Shown here: in pieces, positions 52,862-64,000 of the stretch
Layout: each line of letters opens with the position of its first letter
How positions within the stretch are numbered: position 1 is the stretch's first letter
Assembly (NCBI GenBank): GCA_905250075.1
Contig: CAJNOP010000128.1
Span: 62,001-126,000, forward strand
DNA from: Rotaria sp. Silwood1
Taxonomy: Eukaryota > Rotifera > Eurotatoria > Philodinida > Philodinidae
DNA: 64,000 nucleotides
Direction of reading: 5' to 3'
Position numbers and translations under genes: made by a program
The notes under the pieces: generated by a model
Database searches by the model: none
Seen by the model: only the letters and a program-made list of their open reading frames with translations
What the model was told of the DNA's origin: nothing

Positions 52862-53294
52862 AATTTTGAACTCAGGACATTCACTAGGAAGATGGTCCCA
52901 ATATATGTTCTTCTATGTTTTTATAACAGGATAAAACTAATTCTGATGATGATAACCTTGAACATGAACAGAAATTGAAAAGAACATCGATGATTAGCGA
53001 GATGGTCAGTTTGATGATTCGATTTGAAGATGGAGCCACATTCACAGACTTTAAATTAAAAATATTTTATAAAATTAATACAATTAAAATATTAATACTT
53101 GAAAAGGGAAAATCTTAGTTTTAACAAAATTAATATAAAACAAATAAAAGTTGCTATACGACAAGTTCAATAAGTCTAGATCAATGGCGTATGTATATAT
53201 TTGTTTAAAACTTGTAGAAAGTAACTATCAATTGAGAGAATTTTGTGATATTATTTAATTTATCAATTTCCTGACATTATTCTTTTCTCCAAGA

Positions 53295-56200
53295 ATGAGC
53301 CATCTAGATCCAAGGTATTATTTATCTATTATTTATTTCTTAAAATATTCATTTTCTTTATCATTTAGTTCATTAGCTACATATAATTCTCTAGCTGATC
53401 CACATTTACAAAGTTACTTTAGTAATGAACGTATTCGATCTCATTTAAAACATGCTGGACTTGTAAATTGATCTTTTTTCTCTTAAATTTTATTATTATA
53501 AAAAACAAATGACATTTTTTTTTATTAAAGATTTCTGGTCGAGGAGAGATTATATCTGAAGGTGAATATCGATCAAAATTAGCACGACGTGATCATGCAA
53601 AACATGTTCGACATGTACTTGCTGAAAATATTGTAAATCGGTAATAAAGAAAATAAATTGAATTATTATTGTTTTTCAATTGAAAATATTTAGAGCTATT
53701 GATATGGAACGAACACGACAATCTGAAATAAAACGTCAATATGAAATAATAGCAAAAGCAGCTTTAGTGAATAATATTAAAGTAAAAAACTTATAAAAAT
53801 ATTCTATATAAACATGTAATTTTATCTTAGGAAACAAGAAGACGTAGTGGAAATGTAACTGGATTAATGACAAATTCAAATGATATGGCTCTATTATCAA
53901 TTGATACATCTTGTGCACAATTACGACCAAAAAGTGCTAATCAACGAAATGAAATGGTTTGTTTTTTAAAATAAAAATTCAACTAAACTTCTTTTTTTTT
54001 TTTTCTATTTTTCAAGTACGATGAACAATTTCGTATTCCTCGTTTACAATCGGCTCATACAAGCGATGATCATCGTATAAAATATCCATCTATCACTCCT
54101 AATCGTCGTCGTCGCCGTCATCGTCGTTCTTCTCAACGACCAAAATCATCAAGTATAAATCGAATATCATCAGCAGTAAAATATTTTTTTTTATTAAAAT
54201 CTACATGATAAATTTTTCATTGCTTTCGTTTTTTGTCTTTTATTAATCAAGCAACGACCTCGTTCATCAAATAAATCTATGGATTCATTTACAACATCTC
54301 CGTGTCAAATAACAATGGTTTATTATGGTCCACATACAAAAATTGATTATGATCATTTAGTATTTGAACAAATTGATGAAATAATAGTTATGCAACAACA
54401 TTGTGGAGGAGAAAATTTAATTGTTTATAAAAATCATCTTAAACCTGGAGGTATAGTTTTACATGTCGTTTTTTTTTTTGTTTTTCTTTCATCAATTTTC
54501 AATATTAATTTAGCTATATTTACATTTGAATCTCGTCGTCATTCGGATTATCCATTTGGTTTATCATTATATGTTAAAGGTTTAATTGATAGTCGAATTT
54601 CAACATGTTGTGAATATAAACATCGTCATGGTGTTAAATTAGGTGGTGAACGAGGTCATTTTGCAATTAAATCAGTACATGGATCAAAACCATGTGTTAA
54701 GTATGTTTTAAATAAATCAATTATTGATTATATGTATGTGTGTGTGTTTTTTTGTTATCGTTGTTTCTATTAAGATGTCTATATGAGAAACAAGCACGTT
54801 TAAAAAGATATGCTCAATCACCAAAAGAAAAAGATGATAAATTACCAATAACGATTCCATTACCTGCTTCGGATGAATTAAAAATAAAACAAACTCCTGT
54901 TAAAATACCTGTTAGAAGATATAGAGATGTTGATAATAAAAAAATAAATAAAATATCTGACAGAAAATTTTCACGACGTACATCAGCTTCAAGTAAATTT
55001 TATTTATATAGATATTTAATTAATTTTATTTTTTTAAATTAATTATTGATTTAGATGATAATTATTCAGAAGATTTTGATGATTCAGATACACAAAAACG
55101 ATCAGTTAGAGATGGATCTTCAACTGATACAAGTCATAGACGTATACATATTAATGAACGAAAATCTAAATCAAATGGTTCTAAACCAAAGGTTAGATTA
55201 TTATTTACAAAAAAATTAAAATGATTGAAGATTATCTTAAAAAATTTCTTTTTTTCAAAAGAATTTTAATATAAAAAAAACTTTACTTCATAATTGTAAG
55301 AATAATTATTCAATATAATAATTAGTTTATTTATTCAAATCAAAAATGACATTAATATATATTCTTTCTTGTCATCTTAATTCTAATATAGACCTATAAA
55401 AGTGAAGGTATTCATTCGATATATACTAAAATTATAGATAAAAGATTTTAATATTGATTTTAGTTTTGAGATATCTTTTAGATCGATTTAGTCTATATAT
55501 TTTATGATCAGTTATTAATGAAATTATTCGGTATGTTTTAATAGTGTCAATCATTCTTGATTCAAGGAACAATTGAATGACATAAATAACTGATCATTAC
55601 CTTAGATTCATCAATGATTTATAGATTTCAATGCTAGCTTGTCATAATATCTCTAGTAGCTCAAACTGTTATAAATAAAATCGATTAAATTTGAATTCTC
55701 ATCAAATTATTTTTTTCATTTTTTGATACTATTACTTATTTTCATTAGATCTTACATAGAACAAAATTATTATAATGCTCTTCATAATATTTTTTTTTTA
55801 ATTATACAATGAATAGAGTTTATATTTAATTATTTTAAATCATTTAGGCATTTCGACGATTATCACCAAGTGCTCGAAAAGAATCATCAATAAAATCTGA
55901 TTCAAAATTTGATGAAACTTCACGAATAGAATCAACAAAAAAAACTTGGCAAATTATTTTTCATACAGAAAATAATTCAAAAGAAAATATTCGAAAACAA
56001 AAAAAATATTTATTACAAAATAAATTATTACAATATACATTTTTAGCAAATAATAAAAAAATTGAAACTGAAATGCATGAAATTAATATGAAAGAATTAA
56101 TGAAAGATTCAGAATCATCAAAACAATATTCATTTTCAACTAAACTTAAAAATATTGGAAAACCTGAACAAATTCGATTAAAAATTCGCACTACAAGTGA

Positions 56201-59200
56201 CGATGATGAAGATGAAGATGAATATGACAATTTTGAATGGTATCTCGATTATGTATGTAAAATATTTTTTTTTGTATGCCTTACTTTATTCAGATTTTCT
56301 CTTTCGAAATGCTAATTGGAAACTTCGAGAGAATAAACATCATGTTGTTTAGGAGCACAGACATATTTCATATCGTTCAATGATCATAAATTCTATCTTC
56401 TTAAGAACATTGCTCCCTTGAACATTGATTGAATATATATTTATTTGATTTAGATTGAAGTTATTGATCCAGAAACTCAATCACATTTAAAATTTCCATG
56501 TGATGAATGGATTCGTCCATCACAAGAAAAAATTCTTCAACTTTCTCAAGTGCGTTGATTTTTTTTTTTAATATTTTATTTAGAGACGAATGTTAATCAA
56601 TATAGAACGCTTTAATGGAAAGAACAGTTATTTCATAAGCGAAATCAACTTTTCCGAACTCATACTTTTTTTTTTATGTCAAAAAGTTGATGACATAGGA
56701 TGTTAATTAAAAACCGGCTGATACCTGAAAAACTTTAGGCCTATTCATATGTTAGATATAGTTCTAAATCTAATAACTTTTTCGTTTTTCAATACGAAAT
56801 TGAGATCAGAATCAAAATCTATTTTCTCCCTTTCTGTGAAAATTTCTATTTTTGTATTGTCTTACAAATTGAATGAAAAATCTTACGAGATATTAATCAA
56901 ATCATTTTCCTTTACATTAGAATGAAATCTATTGCATCTAGCTATGAGTGGAACGAAAACCGAATAAACATCGTTTTCTCACTTCTCTAATGATGTCAGA
57001 TAACACTTTAAGAGTATTTCAATGGAGAAAATTATTTTGTTTTTTTTTTTTCTAAATTTTAATAGCGAAGAAGTTCTTCAAGTAGTTCAAGATCATCTTC
57101 AAAAGATAAAAAACATTATCAATCTCCAAAAATTGAACGAAAACGAAAAAGTTCTTCAAGTCGTTCAAGATCACCTCCAAATGAAAAGAGTTATCAACAA
57201 TCTGCAAAATTTGAACGACAACGAAAAACTTCTACGAGTAGATCAAGATCACCTTCAAGTGATAAAAATCGTCAAGAATCTTTAAAAATTGAACAAACAA
57301 CAAAAATATCTTCACGTTCAAGAAGATCATCGAATTCATCAAAACAATCACAAACTAAAATTGATTCAGCACGTCGAATTTCAGTTGATAATCAATCAAA
57401 TAAAAGTGAAGAAATAACTCCTCGTAATGATGATACGACTAGTCGAGGTTAATTTAATTATTTTTCAATTTAAAAACTTCAATTTTTGTTTTCTATTTTC
57501 AGAAAATAAAATTCGTTATCGTGTCATTATTTATTCATCACATTATGATGATGGAGAATTTAATCCAAATCGAGATAGTCAAATGTATTTACGTTTGAAT
57601 AATCAAATTAAAGAAACAAATATAATAGATAAAACTAAACAATTATGTCCATCATTTGATTCAAATGAAAAACAAGAATTTGAACTTGATTTAATACAAG
57701 ATATTAATGAACAACCAGAAAAATTAACAATTGGTTATATTAATTCTGATCCTTCAGCAAAAACATGGAAACTTGAAAAGGTTTATTTCTTTTTAAATAA
57801 AAATTATTTTTAATTTTAATTTTTTTATTTAAAAGATTGTTTTAATTAATGTTAAAACTGGTGATGAAACAATATTTCCATGTAATGAAAGTCTTATTCG
57901 AAATGAATCAAATTTTCGTGCAGAACAAACATTTGAAATTCAATTAAAAGAATTAGATGATGAAGGTAAATTATATTTAAAATAATATATTTATTTCATT
58001 TAAATATTTTTCAAATATCATTCTATGTATTAAAATAGAATATTTTTTTTTATTTAATTGAATTAGAATTATTTTCAAGTAGAAAATCTTTTCGAACAAA
58101 TATATTATATCATTCTTTCTTACAAATTAATCGTTTTTCGACGGGCAATTTTCATCAAATTAATAGAAATGATCATTTGAATTATAACGGATGATCGGAA
58201 AGTTTTTAAACAAAATGTTTGTTGACTTGTGATCAGTTAGAAACTAATTCAAATGAATTACAAGATATGAGAATTAAGACTAGAATTTTGTGCACTTTTC
58301 AAATATAGGCTTATGCCGGAACTTCTTCGTATGTTCTCTTCTAACTTCAATAATTTGTTTCTCTATACATACTAAATAGTGTTCTTATAAAAACTATAAA
58401 AGAATTTGACTACACTATCGAATTTTTAATATGGCTATTATAGTGAATTCTAGGTTTTCGGAAAATTCGTATTTTTCAATTTTGATCTGAAACTTTGTGC
58501 ACACAGAATAGTTGCCATAGAAAAATTCAGAAGTTTTTTGAACAAAGTCTTTTCAAGATAGTAAGATTTTCAAATACATATTGAATATACAATTCATAGA
58601 AGGCGATCTATATCTTGAAAGTGTCATATGTTGAAGAGAATTTGTTTATAAAAAACAAAAAGGTACCTTTACACCAGAGATGTCCATCGCGCCGCTGCCA
58701 CTGCCGCCGTGGCGGTGGCGGCGCGGCAGCGGCAGATTTTTTCCAAAAACTATCGCGGCGCGGCAGAGATTTTTATTTTATCGTCGCGGCGGCGGCAGCT
58801 TTTTAGGAAAAAATTTCAAAAATTCATGAATTTGCACAGAATCTGCATGTTTATGTATGCTATACTGTAAGACTTAGCGAATCTGATCGATTAGCGGCAT
58901 CAGTTCTATTTCAAACCAGTCAAAGCCTTGAAAATCAAAACATTTTTCGAATACCAGCGCGGCAGCGGCAAGTTTTTTTTAAGGCGCGTCGCGGCAGCGG
59001 CGCAGTAGCTTTTTTTAACAGGCCATCGCGTCGCAGGAGCGGCGCGGCAGCGGCAGATTTTGAGCCGCGATGGACATCTCTGCTTTACACATATTTGATG
59101 AGCATCCATTTTCGACAATAAAATTGTTTTATTTTAATTTTATCTTTTGTATAATTTTTTTATTTTTCATCCAAATACTTGAATTACATATTATTTCTTT

Positions 59201-59701
59201 GTAAAATATTATATATGATTCTTCATCATAAGCATTAACAATAAGAATATTATTTTAGGTACACCAAAAAATCAAAAAATTAAATCTCCAAAATCTGATA
59301 ATGAAGAAGAAATACAAAGTTCCAAACGGCAACAACAAATAAATAATGATAATAATAAAAATAAAAATAAAGAAAGATCTTCTTCATTTCAAAGTATGAA
59401 TGATAATGATGCAAATTATAGAACAATTTTTAAACAATTAGATCCAGATAATCAATTAGAATTAGGTTCATCTCGAAATAGTTCTTCACCTTCATCTACA
59501 AATCGACAAGATGAAATTAAAAAAAATAATAAAAATCCTATTATTGATCCTCTTGTTGGTCTCGATAATCTTACAGATCAAACACCTCGTTCAAATGATC
59601 AACTTAATCACAATTCTTTACCACATACAACAATTGAATCAGGAAAACATCTATTTAAACCTATGTATCCACCTCAGAGTACTGATGATGAAGACGATTA
59701 G
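53295..59701 (+). CDS. ERICH3: ERICH3 homologue with PLAT-like domains, 1023 aa
   Basis: Sixteen exons join in frame: 53295-53314, 53369-53462, 53531-53640, 53694-53781, 53831-53956, 54017-54175, 54252-54450, 54514-54700, 54775-54992, 55055-55191, 55848-56252, 56454-56549, 57066-57447, 57503-57780, 57836-57965 and 59259-59701. The N-terminus (SLATYNSLADPHLQSYFSNE, then RSHLKHAGLISGRGEIISE) and residues ~205-330 (ITMVYYGP, QQHCGGENLIVYKNHLKPGG, STCCEYKHRHGVKLGGERGH) match ERICH3, including its DUF4590 region. Vertebrate ERICH3 is linked to cilia and vesicle biology. Residues ~465-613 and ~742-860 look like PLAT/LH2 beta-sandwich domains (YRVIIYSSHYDDGEF, KTWKLEKIVLINVKTGD). Between them lies an RS-type region with three 26-aa repeats. 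The tail is Asn/Asp-rich. Introns are mostly 50-80 nt, and the last (57966-59258) contains a hAT-like MITE. Confidence 0.88.
57066..57299 (+). repeat. 78-bp coding repeat, three copies
   Basis: Within exon 13 of the ERICH3-like gene, units begin near 57066, 57138 and 57216. Each contains an Arg-Ser-rich segment (SSSSRSRSP type), then Lys/Asp and a Lys-(Ile/Phe)-Glu end. The unit is 26 codons, so copy-number change preserves frame. It encodes a disordered RS-like linker. Confidence 0.8.
58675..59082. mobile_element. hAT-type MITE with 8-bp target duplication
   Basis: Perfect 17-bp terminal inverted repeats CAGAGATGTCCATCGCG flank 408 bp, itself flanked by the exact 8-bp duplication CTTTACAC (58667-58674 and 59083-59090). 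An 8-bp duplication with a CAG-starting TIR is diagnostic of hAT transposons. The subterminal parts are packed with GCGGC and GGCAGCGGCA words, extremely GC-rich against the AT-rich host intron. No transposase, so movement must be in trans. It lies inside intron 15 of the ERICH3-like gene. Confidence 0.92.
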
Positions 59702-59850
59702 AAAAAAAAAAGATTCTTTTGCTTTTCTTTGTGATATATTAACAGTTTGTTTTTCTTTTAATTTACAAATACACACAATGAAAGTTACTGTCTCTTTTTT
59801 CTTTGATATCTTCTTTCTAGTTTGCTTTTACAAATAAATTCTATATAGAA

Positions 59851-62800
59851 TCATATTGTTGAATTGTTGAATATTCCAGTTACATATGGAGGCATATAAC
59901 CACGCCACTATTAAAATTAAAAAGAAAACAAAATATTAATATATAGAAAACAAAATAATATAGATTTTATACTCGATCAATAGACATAAAATAAAATTCA
60001 TCAGGACAATCATCATATCCTTTAATAAGTGAATTAATCATTGTTTTTGATATACTACGATCAGGTATTATTACATGAATTTCACGACGAATCATATCAA
60101 TTGAACGAATAAATCCTTTAAAAAAAATATCAAATTGTAAATTCTTAATGTCAGAATAAAAAAAACGAGAACGAAAATTTTTTACCAAATCCAAGACATT
60201 CAACATTTGCATGTTCATCAATTAATGCTGGAAATGAACTTGACGTATGATATAACTAAAATTCATAGGAACAATATATTTTTATAATAAATTATTTAAA
60301 TTTAAATTTGAAATTTCTTTTTATTGTACAAAAGAAACAGTTTAATTTATCAACTAAGGGCTCAGAAAAGCAAATATTCATTAAATTAGAATAATTTTCA
60401 TTACTCCGGCTATAGTTTCATCGTTGCCCAAAGGTTAGATTCGAACTCAAAATTTTCATATTTTTCCAATTCAATCATATAAACACTAATAAAAAACTAA
60501 ATATTATATATTACCATTGTATGATTAACTTTACATAAAGCAACAATTGATCCATTTAATACTTGTAATAAATATTTAGCTTCAATTTGTCTATGTAATA
60601 ATCCAATACCAATTTTTTCAAATTGTAAAATTTCAATATAATTAATATAATCAATTAATGGTTTAAGAATTAATTGTTTTGTTTCAATTTGAGAAAAATA
60701 TGACCAAATACATGATTGACGTGTTAAATTTGATTTTTTATAATTATATTGACGTATAGGTGTTAATAATAGATTATAATCATAATTATTATATGAATAA
60801 TTTAATGATATATTATTTATTTGACGATATATATTTGATATTGATGCATTTAATGACCATTGTGGATTAATATCAGGCATTATATGACGAAAATATGGAC
60901 TAGATGAACGTAATTGTATTAGATTTGTTGGTTTAATAAGATCAATTAATTCTTTCATTATAATAAGACCTGTATCTAAAAAACAAAAAAATAATCTTTT
61001 GAAATTTTAGTTTTCGTTTTTTTGAAAAATAAAAACCTGATCCCCATCCCATTGTATTAACAAGTAATATATCATATTGATAACTTTTAATATAATCATA
61101 AGATAATTTAACATAATTTAAATAATTAAGTATTTTATCATTTTCAACTTTAATATTACCAAAATAAAATGATTTTAATGGTTTTTTTAAATGTGATGCT
61201 GATGGACCAAATAATGGTTCAGTTATATTATTTATTAATGATATTGAACCACTTGGAGTAAATTCACTTTGACCTATATCACAATCTAAAAATGTTATTT
61301 TAGGATGAATATTTATTTGTGATAAACATTTATTTATTAAATAACGTAAATATGTTGATTTGCCAGAATCTTTTGCACCACAAACAAATATAATTAATGG
61401 ATTATTAATTGTTCGATTTAATAGACGAGATATTATTTCATCTGTTTTTGAACAAATTTCATTTGAATAAAAAATTGAATGATACTAAATTAAATAGAAC
61501 ATTTTTTCAATATTTTAATTATATGTTGTTGTTGTTGTTGTTTTTCTGAAATATTACTACTTAAAAAGATTCGACTTCATACACTATCTTTGTTAAATTA
61601 CTACCATTTTCCTATATTTTCTTCCTCAGGTTAGGTATATATATATATAAACATTCAGTTATAAAACTTTGTGTGAGATAGATTTTATAGTTACTAGAAT
61701 GTTCAGCCTAAAAAAATATTTTCTTCTTGAGATATTACATGTTGAAGACAATTAATGTTGTTGAACTTTTCTTATGACACATATCGTTTTTGTTTTTTTT
61801 TGGATATTCAAATCCTCAAGAACAAAAAGCATTCTTTTAGACTGAAGTTTTTAGAACATTCTAGTGACCATAAAATCGACCTAAGAGCAATTGAATTTGT
61901 TAAAATATGCATTGTCTGAGATAGAAAATCGGTTGTAACTGAAGAAAGACAGCATATGGAGATGAACTCTTTTAGACTTCTTCTAGTCTCACTAAAACCT
62001 ACTTATGGATAAAATTAACTCTTTACTCCACAGTGGGTCATATATGACCCATTTGTAGAACGATTACAGAAAATAACGACAGCATGAGACTGAAAAACGC
62101 TCAAGACATTATTTGTAGGGAACTTCACAAGGTATCGATTAGTAAAAAAAAATATTTTGTTTCATTGCTCTGCCTTCGAGATATATGATTTACAAAATTA
62201 AAAATTTTGAAAAAAATGCAAAAATTCGAAATTTTTTAAACAAAATGTTTTCCACTTGCAGTCGGTAGAGATCTTTTGGAATTTCCGAATTATTATACAT
62301 ACTAAGGAACACAATTGACCATGTTGTCACTGCTAGATAGATGGAGGGTAATCAAGAACAAAGTTAATATATACGTTATAGGCCTCAACTCATGAGAAGT
62401 CAAAATAGTATTTATGATGAATTAAATTCCTCCAGACGTTACAAAATGACTCAGAGTAAAATAGGCTTAAGTTTGACAATAGGTGTAAAAAAAAGCATGC
62501 ATTTTCTTTTATGTTAATTTTTATCGGTTCACTCGTTGCGTTTTTCCTATCACTTCAACAGTATGAGATAGATGCTACTTCTGTCGAGTGGTCAAAGAAA
62601 AAAAAATTAAGTCTTATGATGTCATATAATTCTCATTTTCCACCACATGATTTTTATATCAATCAAACCGCCCTACTCCAGAACCAGGACATTCGGTGGA
62701 TTAGGCCACACCATTGGCATATTTGACAAGCTAATACTCTATTTATAAAGTTATTTTATCAGTGGCTCTTCTGGAATCGCTATGGGGGATAAAATGTTAA

Positions 62801-64000
62801 CATTTGACCGTCATGCGTCCACACTCCGACATCTTCCCTTACCAAATATCTCTTCAATTCTTGTAAAAATTCTTCAGTAAATGCGAAGAATGGTGATCTA
62901 TTTTTACAGCTTTTTACTCTCTCAATAAGGAAAATTTGTTAATTATTGATTTAAAAAAAGAAACAAAATAAGTAAATGCAAGTGTTTTATAATTATTCTC
63001 CTAAAACAATTGATTTTTTTTTGACGCTTAGCACTTAATTAGCATTAACATGAAACTATAATATTCAAATAATCAATGTAGTATTTGATATGAAAATCTT
63101 ACATAACTATCGTTGAAAGCTCCCAATCCAGGCCATAATTGTTTAAAACCATGCGTATTTTCACCTTGTTCATCATTATCATCATCATCATCATCATCTT
63201 TATTATTATAATTAAATAACCATTGATTTGAAAGATTAGTATTATTAAATTCTTTCATTGATTCTATCCATGTTGTTTCAAGTTGTTCAATAAAAAATAC
63301 TGATAAGCCATGATGAAATTTTGCTAATTTTTGAATAAATTCAATATAAATTTCTGGTAATGGTAAATCAATATGATAATCATTAAAAAATGAAAGAATT
63401 TGATTTTCATGAAGTAAACTTCTTGAAAAATATGATGCTGTTTCAATAGACATTAATGATTGTGATGAAAAATTATATATTGAATAAGATTTTAATAATT
63501 GAAGATTAAAACCATGAAGTATTGCTGATGGACCATATATTTGTATTAATGAAAAAATACCAAGTAAACTTATACGAGATGATCGAGGAGAAAATATTAA
63601 AGCACGACGTAATTTTGAATTAACAAAACAAAGACTAAATAATTGTTTTTTTTTTTTTTATTTTAATTTAAAAAAAAAAAAAAAAAAAATAAAAACATAC
63701 TTATATTTACTATTTGTTAATTCATCATCATTTAAATGATTTTCATGTTCATCATTTGTAATAATATATAAAATTGTATTTTTTCTTTCTTCTTCTTCTT
63801 GATCATTATAATTAAAATTTAATTTTTTTTTAATTTTATTTATTTTTCGTTTTCGTTTTTTATTTCGTTGTTTTTTTTTATTATTTATTAATAATGTTAA
63901 ATTATTTTCATCTAATCGTTTGATGTCTTTTTTTAATTTATTTTTCTTTTTTCTTGGTGATGTACGTAATTGAACAGGAGGACGAAAATCTCGTAATAGA
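59851..64000 (-). CDS. NOL9: NOL9 polynucleotide 5'-kinase, 5' end cut off
   Basis: Minus-strand exons 64000-63701 (partial), 63634-63103, 61484-61037, 60975-60515, 60255-60186, 60115-59973 and 59907-59851 join in frame; the start lies beyond the window. The first part is Lys/Arg-rich, as for a nucleolar protein. Then come LLGIFSLIQIYGPSAILHGF (the family's N-terminal beta domain), a Walker A GAKDSGKSTYLRYL, DCDIGQSEFTPSGSISL and NTMGWG, all typical of the NOL9/GRC3 branch of the CLP1 kinases. CLGFGFIRSIDM and the last exon (RGYMPPYVTGIF) form the C-terminal domain. NOL9/GRC3 works with LAS1 in cutting and phosphorylating ITS2 during 28S rRNA maturation. An Asp7 run lies near 63180-63200. The gene converges on the ERICH3-like gene with 149 bp between stops. 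Intron 61485-63102 is 1.6 kb; the others are mostly short. Confidence 0.9.
61681..61877. repeat. Foldback repeat in NOL9 intron
   Basis: GATTTTATAGTTACTAGAAT at 61681 recurs in near-perfect complement at 61854-61877. Flanking words (TTCAGCCTAAA and TTTAGACTGAA) are also inverted. A small non-autonomous element is likely. Confidence 0.6.
62034..62051. repeat. Perfect 18-bp palindrome
   Basis: TGGGTCATATATGACCCA lies inside the 1.6-kb NOL9 intron. It may be a binding site or the remains of an inverted repeat; there is no further evidence for either. Confidence 0.9.

Noticed and set aside
58675..59082. GC-rich block as a CpG island or foreign gene
   Set aside because: Perfect TIRs and an 8-bp duplication show it is a hAT-type MITE; frames across it are repeat-derived.
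62511..62726. 71-aa frame with a hydrophobic start in the NOL9 intron
   Set aside because: Signal-like start but no family resemblance; antisense to the host gene and surrounded by repeats.

Overview
The window looks like nuclear DNA of a small-genome invertebrate, most likely a bdelloid rotifer (a Rotaria- or Adineta-like animal). The grounds are strongly AT-biased codon use, many very short introns with T-rich acceptors, and arrays built on (TGTGGG)n, the repeat I recall being reported from bdelloid telomeres. The gene set is animal: microcephalin, NOL9, ERICH3, a testis-specific serine kinase, a NET-family zinc finger, a group XII phospholipase A2 and a claudin-like protein. The species assignment is inference.

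Layout. 1-12 kb: a six-exon gene of unknown function (2136-5127, +), a secreted group XII PLA2 (7244-7669, +) and a compact NET-family transcription factor (10089-10799, -). 12.3-25.4 kb: a compositionally different block. Two direct copies of an ~842 bp sequence (12554-13396 and 24591-25431) bracket an ~11.2 kb segment whose inner borders are telomere-like DNA. That segment holds a secreted orphan, a J-domain protein that has lost HPD, a frameshifted F-box/LamG gene, several large foldback elements and three G-strand/C-strand telomere-like hairpins. 25.5-33.6 kb: a TSSK-type kinase and a Golgi-type fucosyltransferase-like protein, both on the minus strand. 38.5-41.8 kb: an MCPH1-like BRCT protein and a four-helix membrane protein, both on the plus strand. 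41.8-53 kb: repeat-rich, with a ~52 bp satellite, a GTAC-rich element, two more telomere-like hairpins, a small TIR element, a decayed SBF1/SBF2 (MTMR5/13) pseudogene and a claudin-like gene. 53.3-64 kb: a 16-exon ERICH3 homologue with PLAT-like domains and an RS repeat, convergent with a NOL9 polynucleotide kinase that runs off the right edge.

Exon structures were built by hand from GT/AG sites and reading-frame continuity. All multi-exon models listed close in frame, which is the main support for them. There is no operon-like co-regulation. The genes are independent host genes, apart from the passengers inside the telomere-bounded block, which may have arrived together. Two 100-N assembly gaps (13465-13564, 42760-42859) limit what can be said locally.
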